A stretch of DNA of 64,000 nt from Pseudomonas sp. R84 (GCF_009834515.1 NZ_CP019426.1:3833501-3897500), one strand, 5' to 3'; positions 7,177-17,069 are shown, counted from the first letter of the stretch. Translations and numbers: made by a program. Notes: a model not told the origin generated them from the sequence alone.

Positions 7177-8183
7177 ATATCGTCGGGTCGCTGACCCAGG
7201 TTCTGTTGGTCGAGGACAGCAGTCAGATCGGTCATGCCCGGCGCACCGCGCAGCAACTCGCTGAACAGCATGGCTTTGATGAGCGCGATGCCGGGCGGGT
7301 CGCTCTGGTTGCCACGGAATTGGCCAGTAATGTGCTCAAGCACGCTACGCACGGCGAATTGCATCTGCGGGTATTACCTCGGCCTGCGGGTTTCGGTATT
7401 GAAATGCTCGCGGTGGATCGCGCTCAGGGTTTTGATCTGGAGGCCTGCGTGGCCGACGGATTCTCCACCGGTGGCACGCAAGGTATCGGCCTCGGCGCAG
7501 TTTCGCGGCAGACCGAGGTATTTGACGTCTATGCCGACGGCCGTGGCGCGGTACTGTTGGCGCGTCTTTACCCGCGTACCGACCGCGATCCGGATATCCG
7601 TTATGGCGTCAGCCAGCACTCGTTGCACAACGATCCGGCCTGCGGTGACGTTTGGCACCTGAAGTATGAAGGCGCCAGCATCAGCGCACTGGTGATCGAT
7701 GGCCTCGGGCATGGCGAGGAAGCCGAACGCGCCGGGCGTGCGGGGGCTCAAGCCTTTGCCCTGACACCGTTTGCCGATCCGGTGATGCTGATGGAGGACA
7801 TGCACCGCGACATGATCGGCACGCGTGGCGGCGCTGTCGCGTTTAGCCAGTTCGACGGCAGGCGCGACAACCTGACCTTCGCTGGCGTGGGCAATATTGG
7901 CGCCAGTCTGATCGCCGCAGACAAATCGCGAGGTCTGGCCTCGCACCCGGGTATCGTCGGCGTGCAATACCGAAAAGCCCGGCCTTTTGACTATGCTCAC
8001 GTGAACGGACATCTATTGATCATGTACAGCGACGGCTTGCAGTCCCGTTGGAATCTACAAGACTACCCCGGCCTGGTGCATCGCCACCCCGCTGTGATAG
8101 CCAGCGTCCTGCACCGCGACTTCAGTCGCGGGCGTGACGATGCAACAGTATTGGTCGTTGCCCTGGAGGCCGCCCATGGCTGA
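7167..8183 (+). CDS. RsbX-like protein: GHKL ATPase domain plus PP2C/SpoIIE phosphatase domain
   Basis: Protein of 338 aa joining two domains. Residues 1-140 form an anti-sigma-like ATPase module (N-box VATELASNVLKHATHGE, G-box STGGTQGIGLGAVSR). Residues 145-335 form a PP2C-type phosphatase with the metal-binding Asp motifs VIDGLGHGEEA, MYSDGLQSRW and GRDDATVLV. In Bacillus, RsbX dephosphorylates RsbS and RsbR to reset the stressosome; here that activity is fused to a second RsbT/RsbW-like ATPase. The ATPase part may compete with RsbT or bind a STAS partner (inference). The stop overlaps the next start by 8 bp. Confidence 0.85.
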   Translation: MDMNIVGSLTQVLLVEDSSQIGHARRTAQQLAEQHGFDERDAGRVALVATELASNVLKHATHGELHLRVLPRPAGFGIEMLAVDRAQGFDLEACVADGFSTGGTQGIGLGAVSRQTEVFDVYADGRGAVLLARLYPRTDRDPDIRYGVSQHSLHNDPACGDVWHLKYEGASISALVIDGLGHGEEAERAGRAGAQAFALTPFADPVMLMEDMHRDMIGTRGGAVAFSQFDGRRDNLTFAGVGNIGASLIAADKSRGLASHPGIVGVQYRKARPFDYAHVNGHLLIMYSDGLQSRWNLQDYPGLVHRHPAVIASVLHRDFSRGRDDATVLVVALEAAHG

Positions 8184-9051
8184 GTCACCGATGTTGAGCA
8201 ATGCCGAACAGGCCGCGCTCATCGCGCAGTTGCAGAGCGAAACAGTGGCTTTGCGCGAAGAGCTCGACGAAACCAATCAGGGCGTGCTGGCGCTGTATGC
8301 CGAACTCGACGAACAAGCTGAAGAATTACGCCAGGCCTCAGATCTGAAAAGTCGCTTTCTGTCATACATGAGCCATGAATTCCGCACGCCACTGGGCTCG
8401 ATCCTCAGCATCAACAGCCTGCTCGCCGACGAACTCGACGGCCCGCTCAGCCCTGAACAACACAAGCAGGTCGCGTTCGTCAGCACCGCTGCCCGCGAGT
8501 TGAGCGACATGGTCGATGACCTGCTCGACCTGGCGAAGATCGAGGCCGGGCGCATCACGATTTCCCCGGCGTGGTTCGACATGTTCGATCTGTTCTCCGC
8601 GCTGCGCGGGATGTTCCGGCCGATTGTCGATGCCTCCGCCGTCGATCTGATCTTCGAAGAACCGGTCGGTTTGCCTCGCCTGTACACCGACGACAAGAAA
8701 CTCGGGCAAATCCTGCGCAACTTCATTTCCAATTCGCTGAAGTTCACTACCCGTGGCGAAGTGCGGGTGTCCGCGCGCCTCGAAGGCGTGGACAAGGTGC
8801 GTTTTGCCGTCAGCGACACTGGAATCGGTATCGCTGCGGAGCTGCATGGTGCATTGTTCGAGGACTTTTCCCAGGTCGACTCGCCACTGCAGAAACGTCT
8901 GCGCGGCACCGGGCTAGGCCTGTCACTGTGCAAACGCTTCGCGGCCCTGCTCGGCGGTGAAGTCGGGCTGGAAAGCACGCCGGGGGTCGGTTCGACCTTC
9001 TTCGTGATCATCCCGTTGGCGATCGCTCTGGAGAATGTCGATGAAACGTGA
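8176..9051 (+). CDS. Soluble sensor histidine kinase of the rsb operon
   Basis: Protein of 291 aa. The start at 8176 overlaps the phosphatase stop and has GGAGG 5 bp upstream. A coiled coil (about 10-60, LIAQLQSETVALREELDE) precedes HisKA (H-box YMSHEFRTPLGSI) and HATPase_c (N-box ILRNFISNSLKF, G1 VSDTGIGI, G2 GTGLGLSLCKR). There is no membrane segment or sensor domain, so the signal should come from a protein partner, most simply the stressosome or RsbT released from it. It probably passes phosphate to a receiver of the next gene product. Confidence 0.9.
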   Translation: MAESPMLSNAEQAALIAQLQSETVALREELDETNQGVLALYAELDEQAEELRQASDLKSRFLSYMSHEFRTPLGSILSINSLLADELDGPLSPEQHKQVAFVSTAARELSDMVDDLLDLAKIEAGRITISPAWFDMFDLFSALRGMFRPIVDASAVDLIFEEPVGLPRLYTDDKKLGQILRNFISNSLKFTTRGEVRVSARLEGVDKVRFAVSDTGIGIAAELHGALFEDFSQVDSPLQKRLRGTGLGLSLCKRFAALLGGEVGLESTPGVGSTFFVIIPLAIALENVDET

Positions 9052-10984
9052 CATCCGTCTGTTGATCGTCGATGACAACGTCGCCACCCGCTACGCCCTG
9101 CGGCGACGGCTGGAGCGCCACGGTTACGAAGTCCTTGAGGCCGGTACCGGCGGCGACGGGCTGGCGCTGATCGACAGTGAAGCGCTCGATGCGTTGATTC
9201 TCGACGTCAATCTGCCGGACATGAGCGGTTTCGACATTGTGCGGATTCTGCGCGCCGACAGCCGCACTGCTCTGCTGCCGGTGATCCATGTGTCCGCCGC
9301 GTCGATCCAGACCGGCGACATCATCACCGGCCTCGACGCTGGCGCCGATGCCTACCTGATTCACCCGGTCGATCCGGACGTGCTGCTGGCCACCCTGCGC
9401 ACGCTGTTGCGGGTGCGCGACACGGAAAATGCCCTGCGCGAAAGTGAAGCGCGATTCCGCGAAATTTTTGCCAATGTGTCCGCACCGATTGCAGTGCTCG
9501 ATGCCAGCCTCAAGGTGCATGAGTGCAACCAGGCCTTCGCGCAACTGATTCTCGACAATCGGGATCCGCAAGCGCTGCGTGAATGCTTTGCCGATGATCA
9601 GAGCGCCATCCTCAATGAGCTGCGCCTGCGCCTGGTCGATGGCGAGCGCTGGAAAGGCACGCTGAACATGCGCGTGCAGGGCGAGATTCGCGAAACCGAA
9701 TGGCAGATTTCGCCGTACCGCACGCCAGAGTTGAGCCTGGTGTTTGTCGAAGACGTCACCGAACATCGCCATCGCGAGCGCTCGCATCTGGCGCGCCTGG
9801 ATGACACCACCACGCAACTGGCCAAGGAAGTCGCCGAACGTGCGCGCGCCGAGGCGCAGTTGCTGCAAGTGCAGAAGATGGATGCCCTGGGCAAGCTCAC
9901 GGGCGGTATTGCTCACGACTTCAACAACCTGCTGACCGGGATCATCACTAGCCTGGAGTTGATCCAGAAGCGTGTCGCCGATGAGCGCCTGGACAAGGTG
10001 CAGTTCTATAGCGAAGCAGCGCTGAACTCGGCGATGAGCGCCGCGTCCCTGACCCATCGCTTGCTGGCCTTCGCACGGCAACAGCCGCTGGATACACGGC
10101 CGGTGGACATCAACGACCAAGTCCGCTCGCTGGAAGAACTGCTGGTGCGCACTATCGGTGAGCGGATCACCCTCAAACTGGAGTTGACCAGCAAACCGGC
10201 GATCGCGCTGGTTGATCCGGTGCAGCTGGAAAGCGCGGTATTGAATCTGGTGATCAACGCCCGCGATGCGCTGCCGACGGGCGGCAATATCTGGGTCAAC
10301 ACTTACGCCGCGTACTCCCACGGCGATCCGAATCTGGCCGATGGCGCTTACGTGGCGCTGTCGGTGCGCGACGACGGCACAGGGATCGAGCACAACGTCA
10401 TCGACAAGGTCTTCGATCCTTTTTTCACCACAAAACCGCTGGGCCAAGGCACAGGACTGGGGTTGTCGACGATCTATGGCTTTGCCCGTCAGTCGGGCGG
10501 TGATGCGCACATCCGCAGCGTCGCGCGGCGCGGCACCGAAGTGACGATCATGTTGCCGGCCACCACCGACCCGACTGGGGTCGACATCCCTGCGCCGGTA
10601 GTTGACCCGCAAGGTAGCGGCGAGCATGTACTGATTGTCGAAGACATGCCGTCGGTGCGCATGTTTGTCACTGAAGTGCTGGAGGACGCGGGTTATCGCT
10701 GCACCCAGGCGGCGGATATCGAAACGGCGCTGGAGCGGTTGCAAAATGATCCCTCGATCAACCTGCTGCTGACCGACGTCGGCCTGCCGCGCATGAGCGG
10801 TCGGGAATTGGCAGATGTTGCGCGAGGCTGGCGTGACGGATTGCCGATTCTGTTCATGACCGGGTATGCAGAAACGGCAATCAATCGTCAGGTGTTTCTC
10901 GGCAGTGGCATGGACATGCTGGTCAAGCCGTTTCAGATCAGTGAACTGCTCGACAAGGTCCGCCGAACCCTCGATGGTGCCTGA
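9041..10984 (+). CDS. Hybrid kinase: REC-PAS-HisKA-HATPase-REC
   Basis: Protein of 647 aa. The ATG at 9041 is preferred over 9035 because GGAG lies seven bases before it. Order: N-terminal receiver (LLIVDDNVATRY, phosphoacceptor Asp in LILDVNLPDMSGF), PAS (about 145-255), HisKA with GGIAHDFNNLLTGI, HATPase (SVRDDGTGIEHN, GQGTGLGLSTIYGF), and a second receiver (LIVEDMPSVRMF, LLTDVGLPRMSGREL). No DNA-binding or GGDEF output is present, so the phosphorelay must leave the operon through another regulator. It overlaps the preceding kinase gene. It ends the rsb operon, followed by REP DNA. Confidence 0.9.
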   Translation: MKRDIRLLIVDDNVATRYALRRRLERHGYEVLEAGTGGDGLALIDSEALDALILDVNLPDMSGFDIVRILRADSRTALLPVIHVSAASIQTGDIITGLDAGADAYLIHPVDPDVLLATLRTLLRVRDTENALRESEARFREIFANVSAPIAVLDASLKVHECNQAFAQLILDNRDPQALRECFADDQSAILNELRLRLVDGERWKGTLNMRVQGEIRETEWQISPYRTPELSLVFVEDVTEHRHRERSHLARLDDTTTQLAKEVAERARAEAQLLQVQKMDALGKLTGGIAHDFNNLLTGIITSLELIQKRVADERLDKVQFYSEAALNSAMSAASLTHRLLAFARQQPLDTRPVDINDQVRSLEELLVRTIGERITLKLELTSKPAIALVDPVQLESAVLNLVINARDALPTGGNIWVNTYAAYSHGDPNLADGAYVALSVRDDGTGIEHNVIDKVFDPFFTTKPLGQGTGLGLSTIYGFARQSGGDAHIRSVARRGTEVTIMLPATTDPTGVDIPAPVVDPQGSGEHVLIVEDMPSVRMFVTEVLEDAGYRCTQAADIETALERLQNDPSINLLLTDVGLPRMSGRELADVARGWRDGLPILFMTGYAETAINRQVFLGSGMDMLVKPFQISELLDKVRRTLDGA

Positions 10985-11021
10985 CCACAGCTTCACAGGG
11001 ATTAATGTCGAACATAGATCC

Positions 11022-11330
11022 AATGTAGGAGCGAGCCTGCTCGCGATAGCGGAGTGTCAGCCACAGATGAGTTGACTGACCTGGCGCCATCGCGAGCAGG
11101 CTCACTCCTACAGGGGTTCTGTGTGGACACATAACGTGTTCACACCACAAAAACCTGTGGGAGCGAGCCTGCTCGCGATAGCGGAGTGTCAGCCACAGAT
11201 GAATTGACTGACCTGGCGCCATCGCGAGCAGGCTCACTCCTACAGGGGTTCTGTGTGGACAGATAACGTGTCACACCACAAAACCTGCGGGAGCGAGCCT
11301 GCTCCGGGCGGCGTTCCGACGAAGACGTCA
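11022..11330. repeat. Tandemly duplicated REP doublet plus third partial REP
   Basis: Fills the 361-bp gap between the rsb operon and the convergent uvrA-like gene. An inverted REP pair with its spacer (GTGTCAGCCACAGATGAGTT) and flank (GGGGTTCTGTGTGGACA) occurs at about 11023-11150 and is repeated nearly identically at about 11155-11280, a direct duplication of roughly 130 bp. A third unit (11287-11330) is the long composite form also seen at 3421. No coding frame is supported in the gap. Confidence 0.9.
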
Positions 11331-11345
11331 GCCCTGCCAACACCC

Positions 11346-13979
11346 CTATCGGCTCAAAGCCCGAGCCAGAAACGGCGCAGTCTTGCTCTTCTTGCTCGCC
11401 GCCACTTTCTGCGGCGTGCCCGCGACGACAATCCTGCCGCCCTGATCTCCCGCCCCCGGCCCGATGTCGATCACCCAGTCACTCTGCGCCACCACGCGCA
11501 TTTCGTGCTCGACCACAATCACCGTGTGCCCCGCCGTGACCAGCGTATCCAGCTGTTCCAGCAGCCGGTCGACATCACGCGGATGCAACCCGGTGGTCGG
11601 TTCATCGAGCACATACAAGGTCGCGCCGCGCTGGTTGCGCTGCAACTCGGTGGCCAGTTTGATCCGCTGTGCTTCGCCACCGGACAACTCCGTGGCCGGT
11701 TGCCCGAGGCGCAGATAACCCAGGCCAATATCACGCAGCACTTCCAGTGACCGACGAATCCCCGGTTGCCCGGCAAACACCGTCACTGCTTCCTCGACGG
11801 TCAATTGCAGCACCTGCGCAATGCTCAGACCCTCCCAGAGAATCGCCAGCGTCTGCGGGTTATAGCGTGCGCCATGGCAGGTCGGGCACGGCGCATACAC
11901 ACTGGGCATGAACAACAATTCAACACTGACAAACCCCTCACCTTCGCAGGTGGCGCAACGGCCCTTGGCGACGTTGAAGGAAAACTGCCCGGCGTCATAA
12001 CCTGCGGCCCGAGCAGCATCTGTCGCGGCGTACAGCTTACGGACGTTATCGAACAACCCGGTGTAGGTCGCCAGATTTGAGCGTGGCGTGCGGCCGATGG
12101 GTTTCTGGTCGACCTGCACCAGGCGCTTGATCGACTCCAGCCCGGACGTGACCTGGCCGCTGCTGAGTGGCGGTGCGTCGTCTTCGAGGCTGAGTTCCTC
12201 TGGCTCGCTTTCCTGCGCGGGACGGCCCAACTGCGCGCCGACCAGTTCCAGCAACGCCTGACTGACCAGACTCGACTTGCCAGAGCCGGACACGCCCGTC
12301 ACCGAGGTGAAGCAGCCCAAGGGAAATTCGGCACTCAGCTTGTTCAGGTTGTTGCGGGTAATGCCGTCGAGTTTCAGCCACGCCGTCGGTTTACGCGCGG
12401 CGCGTGTCTGACCCTGCGATTCGGCAAACAGATAAGCGCGCGTCTGCGACTGTTCGATCTCGGCCAGACCTGCCGGCGGGCCGCTGTACAGCACCTGACC
12501 GCCCTGCTCGCCCGCCGCCGGGCCGACATCGATCAGCCAGTCAGCGCGGCGCATGGTTTCCAGATCATGCTCGACCACAAACAGCGTGTTGCCGTCAGCT
12601 TTCAAGCGCTGCAAGGCCTCGAACAACGCCTCGCCATCGGCCGGGTGCAAACCGGCGGAGGGTTCGTCGAGCACGTAAATCACCCCGAACAATTGCGAGC
12701 CCAGCTGCGTCGCCAAGCGCAAGCGCTGCAACTCACCCGACGACAGCGTCGGTGTGCTGCGCTCCAGCGCCAGATAACCGAGGCCCAGATCGGTCAGCGT
12801 GCTGACCCGCTCCAGCAGATCCTCGGCAATGCGCTGCGCCGCCAGACGTTTCTCCAGCGACAGGTTTGGCGTGTGGCGCACGTCTGGCGCACTGCCGTGC
12901 CCGCTGGCGCCGTGGGCCACGCGCTGCTGGCGGGCCTCGCGGGTTTGCGCGTGGCTTAAGGTCTCGCCGGTTTCCTCTGCGTGTTCGAGGTAGCTGGCCG
13001 CCGCCACCGGCCGCAGCACCTCGGCCACTTGCAGCAATGGCATCTGCGATAGCTCACCGATGTCATACCCGGCAAACGTCACCGACAACGCCTCGCGCTT
13101 CAGGCGTTTGCCGTCGCATAACGGGCAAGGGCTGCCGAGCATGAACTGTGAAACGCGCTTCTTCATCAGCGCACTTTGCGAATGGGTGAAGGTGTGCAGG
13201 ATGTAGCGCCGGGCGCCGGTGAAGGTGCCCTGATAACTCGGTTCCATCTTGCGTTTGAGGGCGACGCGGGTTTCTTCCGGGGTCAGCCCGGCGTACACCG
13301 GCACGGTCGGGGTTTCTTCGGTGAAGAGAATCCACTCGCGCTGCTTTTTCGGCAGTTTTTTCCATGGAATATCGACATCGATGCCCATGGTCACGAGGAT
13401 GTCGCGCAGGTTCTGCCCCTGCCACGCCAGCGGCCAGGACGCCACCGCGCGCTGGCGGATGGTCAGGTTCGGATCGGGCACCATCAGCGCCTCGGTGACT
13501 TCATACACCCGCCCAAGACCATGGCACTCCGGACACGCGCCTTGCGGCGTGTTCGGCGAAAAGTCCTCGGCGTACAACATCGGCTGCCCCGGCGGATAAC
13601 TGCCGGCGCGCGAATAGAGCATGCGGATCAAGCTCGACAGCGTAGTCACGCTGCCCACCGACGAACGCGTACTCGGCGTACCGCGCTGCTGTTGCAGAGC
13701 CACGGCCGGTGGCAAGCCTTCGATGGAGTCGACATCCGGCACGCCGACCTGATCGATCAGTCGTCGCGCATACGGCGCCACCGACTCAAAGTAACGGCGC
13801 TGGGCTTCGGCATACAAGGTCGAGAAGGCCAACGAGGATTTGCCCGAACCGGACACGCCGGTGAACACCACCAGTGCATCGCGGGGGATGTCGACGTCGA
13901 CGTTTTTCAGGTTGTGTTCACGGGCGCCGCGCACCCGGACCATGCCGGCGGGCGCTTTGGAGGTGCGTTTGGAAGTCAT
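11346..13979 (-). CDS. uvrA: UvrA2-type excinuclease ATPase
   Basis: Protein of 877 aa, shorter than the roughly 940-residue housekeeping UvrA. It has two ABC cassettes: Walker [14 protein letters not shown] (41-53) and [13 protein letters not shown], signature motifs [14 protein letters not shown] and [15 protein letters not shown], and Walker [12 protein letters not shown] and [11 protein letters not shown]. Zinc-binding cysteine pairs are visible (CPECHG, CPLCDG, CATCEG with CPTCHG). UvrA dimers recognise damaged DNA. UvrA2 paralogues lie outside the main UvrABC set and are linked to tolerance of DNA-binding drugs or adducts. No uvrB or transporter is adjacent. Confidence 0.85.
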   Translation of the reverse strand: MTSKRTSKAPAGMVRVRGAREHNLKNVDVDIPRDALVVFTGVSGSGKSSLAFSTLYAEAQRRYFESVAPYARRLIDQVGVPDVDSIEGLPPAVALQQQRGTPSTRSSVGSVTTLSSLIRMLYSRAGSYPPGQPMLYAEDFSPNTPQGACPECHGLGRVYEVTEALMVPDPNLTIRQRAVASWPLAWQGQNLRDILVTMGIDVDIPWKKLPKKQREWILFTEETPTVPVYAGLTPEETRVALKRKMEPSYQGTFTGARRYILHTFTHSQSALMKKRVSQFMLGSPCPLCDGKRLKREALSVTFAGYDIGELSQMPLLQVAEVLRPVAAASYLEHAEETGETLSHAQTREARQQRVAHGASGHGSAPDVRHTPNLSLEKRLAAQRIAEDLLERVSTLTDLGLGYLALERSTPTLSSGELQRLRLATQLGSQLFGVIYVLDEPSAGLHPADGEALFEALQRLKADGNTLFVVEHDLETMRRADWLIDVGPAAGEQGGQVLYSGPPAGLAEIEQSQTRAYLFAESQGQTRAARKPTAWLKLDGITRNNLNKLSAEFPLGCFTSVTGVSGSGKSSLVSQALLELVGAQLGRPAQESEPEELSLEDDAPPLSSGQVTSGLESIKRLVQVDQKPIGRTPRSNLATYTGLFDNVRKLYAATDAARAAGYDAGQFSFNVAKGRCATCEGEGFVSVELLFMPSVYAPCPTCHGARYNPQTLAILWEGLSIAQVLQLTVEEAVTVFAGQPGIRRSLEVLRDIGLGYLRLGQPATELSGGEAQRIKLATELQRNQRGATLYVLDEPTTGLHPRDVDRLLEQLDTLVTAGHTVIVVEHEMRVVAQSDWVIDIGPGAGDQGGRIVVAGTPQKVAASKKSKTAPFLARALSR

Positions 13980-14010
13980 CGACCTGCCTTGGTGAAGGAA
14001 TGTTCAACGC

Positions 14011-16122
14011 TCAGCTACCGAGCACCACCCGAATCATCTGCAACATGGCTTCCGGGCTGTACGGTTTGCTCAGCAAATGGGTGTCGGGGCTTAACTGGTG
14101 ATTGCGCGAAATGATGTCGCGGGTGTGCCCGGAGGTGAACAGCACCGCCACCGGCGGCGTCTGCACCTTGGCCCAGGCGAACAGGTCGGAGCTTTTGATC
14201 AGTCCCGGCATGACCACGTCGGTGAAGATCAGGTCGACCTCGACACCTTCGAGAAGCATTTGCATGGCCGCATCGCCGTGACCGGCGGTCAACACGCGAT
14301 AGCCCTCCTCGCGCAACAGCTCGACCGCCGAAGTGCGTACGGCGTCGTTGTCCTCGACCACCAGAATCGTCTCGTGGCCGCCGCTCTGCTGCCTTTGCAG
14401 ATTGGGCGCCTCATCAAGGATCGGGCGCAGGCTGCGCGGGAAGTACAACTGCACCCGCGTGCCCTCGCCCAAAGCGCTGGTGATCTCGACATGCCCGCCG
14501 CTCTGCTTGACGAAGCCGAACACCATGCTCAGGCCCAGCCCAGTGCCCTGACCATCAGCCTTGGTGGTGAAAAACGGCTCAAACACTTGCTCGAGAATCT
14601 CTGGCGGGATACCGGCGCCGGTGTCACTGACCGCGACGCGGACAAACTCGCCGGGGACGATGCCTTTACCGGCACAGGACTCGCGTTCGAGTCGCACATT
14701 GGCAGCGCTGAGCGCAATGGTGCCCTCGCCCTTCATCGCATCCCGGGCGTTGATCGCCAGATTGAGAATCGCGTTTTCCAGTTGATTGCGGTCGACGTTG
14801 ATGTGCCACGGCGCGGTCGGCAACTGCACGTCGATCTGGATGGTTTCGCCCAGCGCCCGTTGCAGCAATTCGCCAACGCCTTCGAAAATCTGCTGCGGGT
14901 TACACACCGCCGGCGACAACGGCTGGCGCCGGGCAAACGCGAGCAACTGCGAGGACAGCTTGGCACCGCGCTCGACCGCCGCCAGCGACGCGCTGACCCG
15001 ACGCTGCACGTTGGCGTTGTTCGGTTCGTGGCGGGCGAGCAGATGCAGATTGCCGGCGATCACTTGCAGCAGATTATTGAAGTCATGAGCCACGCCACCG
15101 GTCAAACCGCCAATGGCTTCGAGCTTCTGTGATTGGCGCAACTGCTCTTCAGCCGCCAGCCGCGCCTCGACTTCTTCGCCGACGCGCTGTTCGAGGTTGC
15201 GGGTAAATTTGAGCAGGGATTCTTCGGCAATCTTGCGTTCATGAATGTCGATCAGTACGCCGGGAAAGCGCAGCGGTTTACCGTGTTCGTCAAACTCGCA
15301 ACCGCCACTGGCCAACACCCACAGATAACTGCCGTCACTACGCTGCACGCGATATTCGGCGTTATACGGCTCGCCGGTCTGCACGGAATGGGCGACGCGC
15401 TCTTGGACCCAAGCGTGGTCATCGGGATGGATACGCGACTCGGCAATGTCCTGGGCCAGATTGCTCAGGTCATGATCCGGCGGATAAGAAAACGTGCGGG
15501 CGAACCGTTCGTCTGCCGACAGCGTGTTGTTTTTCACGTCCCAGACAAACGAGCCAAGCAAAGCGCCGGCATTCAGCGCCAGACGTACCCGCTCGTTGTC
15601 GGCGCGGTAAGCTTTTTCAGCGGCCTGACGGCGGCGTTCGGAATGCATGAATTCGGTGGTTTCCACCACCATCGCCATCACCCCGGCCGGCTTGCCGTCA
15701 TCATTGGCCACCGGGCTGTAATACAGGTCCATCCAGACGTCTTCGGGGACGCCATCGCGCAACAGCACCAACTCTTTATTGCGAAACGACAAGGTGCCGC
15801 CGGCCAGGCAGGTATCGACCACATGCCGGTTGAAATCGGCGACCTCCGGCCAGCCCAGCTCCACCGGTGCACCGAGTAGATACGGATGCCGACCACCGGC
15901 AAATTTCGAATAGGCATCGTTGTAGATCATGTACCCGGCGCGGCCCCAGAGCATGACCATCGGCAGTGGCGAGGCCAGCATCAATTGCACCGCGCTGCAC
16001 AGGCTGGCCGGCCAGCTGTTCAGCGGGCCAAGTTCGGTGTGGCTCCAGTCGAACGCACTGATGCGCCCGGCCATTTCGCCTTTCCAGCCGTCACAACCAT
16101 GGCTATCGGATAAAAACTGCAT
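14011..16122 (-). CDS. Soluble PAS hybrid histidine kinase with C-terminal receiver
   Basis: Protein of 703 aa. Two PAS-type domains (about 15-165, opening FDWSHTELGPLNSWPASL; and 180-300 with PAC-like EYRVQRSDGSYLWVLASGG) lead to HisKA (GGLTGGVAHDFNNLLQVIAG), HATPase_c (VSDTGAGIPPEIL, GTGLGLSMVFGF) and a receiver (ILVVEDNDAVRT, LIFTDVVMPG). There are no transmembrane segments, so the sensed signal is cytosolic. The layout resembles light- or redox-responsive PAS kinases of pseudomonads, but no cofactor-binding cysteine motif could be confirmed. It is not operonic with a response regulator, so the relay partner is elsewhere. It lies 31 bp after uvrA on the minus strand. Confidence 0.85.
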   Translation of the reverse strand: MQFLSDSHGCDGWKGEMAGRISAFDWSHTELGPLNSWPASLCSAVQLMLASPLPMVMLWGRAGYMIYNDAYSKFAGGRHPYLLGAPVELGWPEVADFNRHVVDTCLAGGTLSFRNKELVLLRDGVPEDVWMDLYYSPVANDDGKPAGVMAMVVETTEFMHSERRRQAAEKAYRADNERVRLALNAGALLGSFVWDVKNNTLSADERFARTFSYPPDHDLSNLAQDIAESRIHPDDHAWVQERVAHSVQTGEPYNAEYRVQRSDGSYLWVLASGGCEFDEHGKPLRFPGVLIDIHERKIAEESLLKFTRNLEQRVGEEVEARLAAEEQLRQSQKLEAIGGLTGGVAHDFNNLLQVIAGNLHLLARHEPNNANVQRRVSASLAAVERGAKLSSQLLAFARRQPLSPAVCNPQQIFEGVGELLQRALGETIQIDVQLPTAPWHINVDRNQLENAILNLAINARDAMKGEGTIALSAANVRLERESCAGKGIVPGEFVRVAVSDTGAGIPPEILEQVFEPFFTTKADGQGTGLGLSMVFGFVKQSGGHVEITSALGEGTRVQLYFPRSLRPILDEAPNLQRQQSGGHETILVVEDNDAVRTSAVELLREEGYRVLTAGHGDAAMQMLLEGVEVDLIFTDVVMPGLIKSSDLFAWAKVQTPPVAVLFTSGHTRDIISRNHQLSPDTHLLSKPYSPEAMLQMIRVVLGS

Positions 16123-16256
16123 CGACTGACTCAGTGTCCTTAGGTGGTTGCCCGATAAATCGCGACGCCATAACGACGCGACGCCCGTCTGTTTCGAGCG
16201 TCTGCAGTCGTATTGGTTTCATATGAGGTATAGCCGATTTAATTCCCGCGCGGAGA

Positions 16257-16946
16257 CTAGACCCCGATCAGGTGCTTGAGCGGATGGTAGCCAGTTTTCA
16301 TCTTCGCGGCGACGTCGAGAATAGCCTTCTCGATACCGTTGAGATGCGTGCAGGTCAGCTCGATGGCAGCGCTTTGATTGCCGGCCTCGATGTATTCGAG
16401 CAAACGCAGGTGTTCGTCGTCACGGCAGACTTCGTGACTGTCATCGTCCAGTGCAGCGGCATACAGCGAAGCGCGGGAAATCAGTTTCTGGAACCAGTCG
16501 AGCAGCACCGGATTGTTCAGGCTGCGCGCCAGTTTGATGTGGAACTCGCCAAGCAGGTGAATCAAGCGTTCATGATCGCCCGCCGCATGGGCTTCATCTT
16601 CGAGCAGCAGGTGTTCGCGCAGATCCTGCATCGCTGCGCTGTCCTTGCGTCGGCACAGTTCGGTGACGATGCCGATCTCGATCAGCCGCCGGGTTTCGAA
16701 CAGCGAACGGATCTCTTCATTGCTCGGCAACGACACCGATGCACCTTTATTGGGCTCGGTGGTGACCAGTCCATCGGCCTCCAGTTGCTTCAATGCGGCG
16801 CGCACCGACGTGCGGCTGACATTGAACAACTCGGCCAGCGAGGCCTCGCCCAGCTTCATCCCCGGGCGCAACGAACGCTTGCTGATCGCCTCGTAAACCC
16901 CTTGGTAGACGCGGTCGACCGTGGTTTCCGGTTTCTTTTCGGTCAT
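16257..16946 (-). CDS. GntR-family (FadR/FCD) transcriptional regulator
   Basis: Protein of 229 aa: winged helix (about 10-75, LGEASLAELFNVSRTSVRAALKQLEADGLV) and an FCD ligand domain (about 85-210). FCD domains bind metal-carboxylate ligands through Asp/His residues; ETRRLIEIGIV, HLLGEFHIKLA and DDEHLRLLEYIE contain suitable residues. FadR-type regulators usually control an adjacent catabolic gene. Here the only neighbour in the right place is the short remnant at 17070-17231, so the regulator seems to have outlived its target. Confidence 0.88.
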   Translation of the reverse strand: MTEKKPETTVDRVYQGVYEAISKRSLRPGMKLGEASLAELFNVSRTSVRAALKQLEADGLVTTEPNKGASVSLPSNEEIRSLFETRRLIEIGIVTELCRRKDSAAMQDLREHLLLEDEAHAAGDHERLIHLLGEFHIKLARSLNNPVLLDWFQKLISRASLYAAALDDDSHEVCRDDEHLRLLEYIEAGNQSAAIELTCTHLNGIEKAILDVAAKMKTGYHPLKHLIGV

Positions 16947-17038
16947 TCGAACACTCCTTTAGCGTCAGGCAACCAGCCCCGGCGATGCCTGACCATGGAA
17001 GAAGGGCGGCAGACGCAGGTTAATCCGGGCCTTGGCAA

Positions 17039-17060
17039 ATTGCATTCATATATTGCATAC
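17039..17060. promoter_or_regulatory. Possible GntR operator/promoter remnant
   Basis: ATTGCATTCATATATTGCAT contains TTGCAT twice, 13 bp apart, around an AT-rich centre, in otherwise GC-rich DNA just upstream of the remnant gene and 93 bp from the GntR start. It could be the operator through which the regulator once controlled the remnant or itself. No consensus match was established. Confidence 0.3.
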
Positions 17061-17069
17061 CGACGGAGG

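Noticed and set aside
9008..11023. Minus-strand frame of over 600 codons opposite the hybrid kinase
   Set aside because: Antisense shadow; no recognisable protein features and it crosses into REP DNA.
11022..11330. Regularly spaced repeats that could suggest a CRISPR array
   Set aside because: The repeats are inverted REP hairpins with conserved spacers, not direct repeats with unique spacers, and no cas genes occur.
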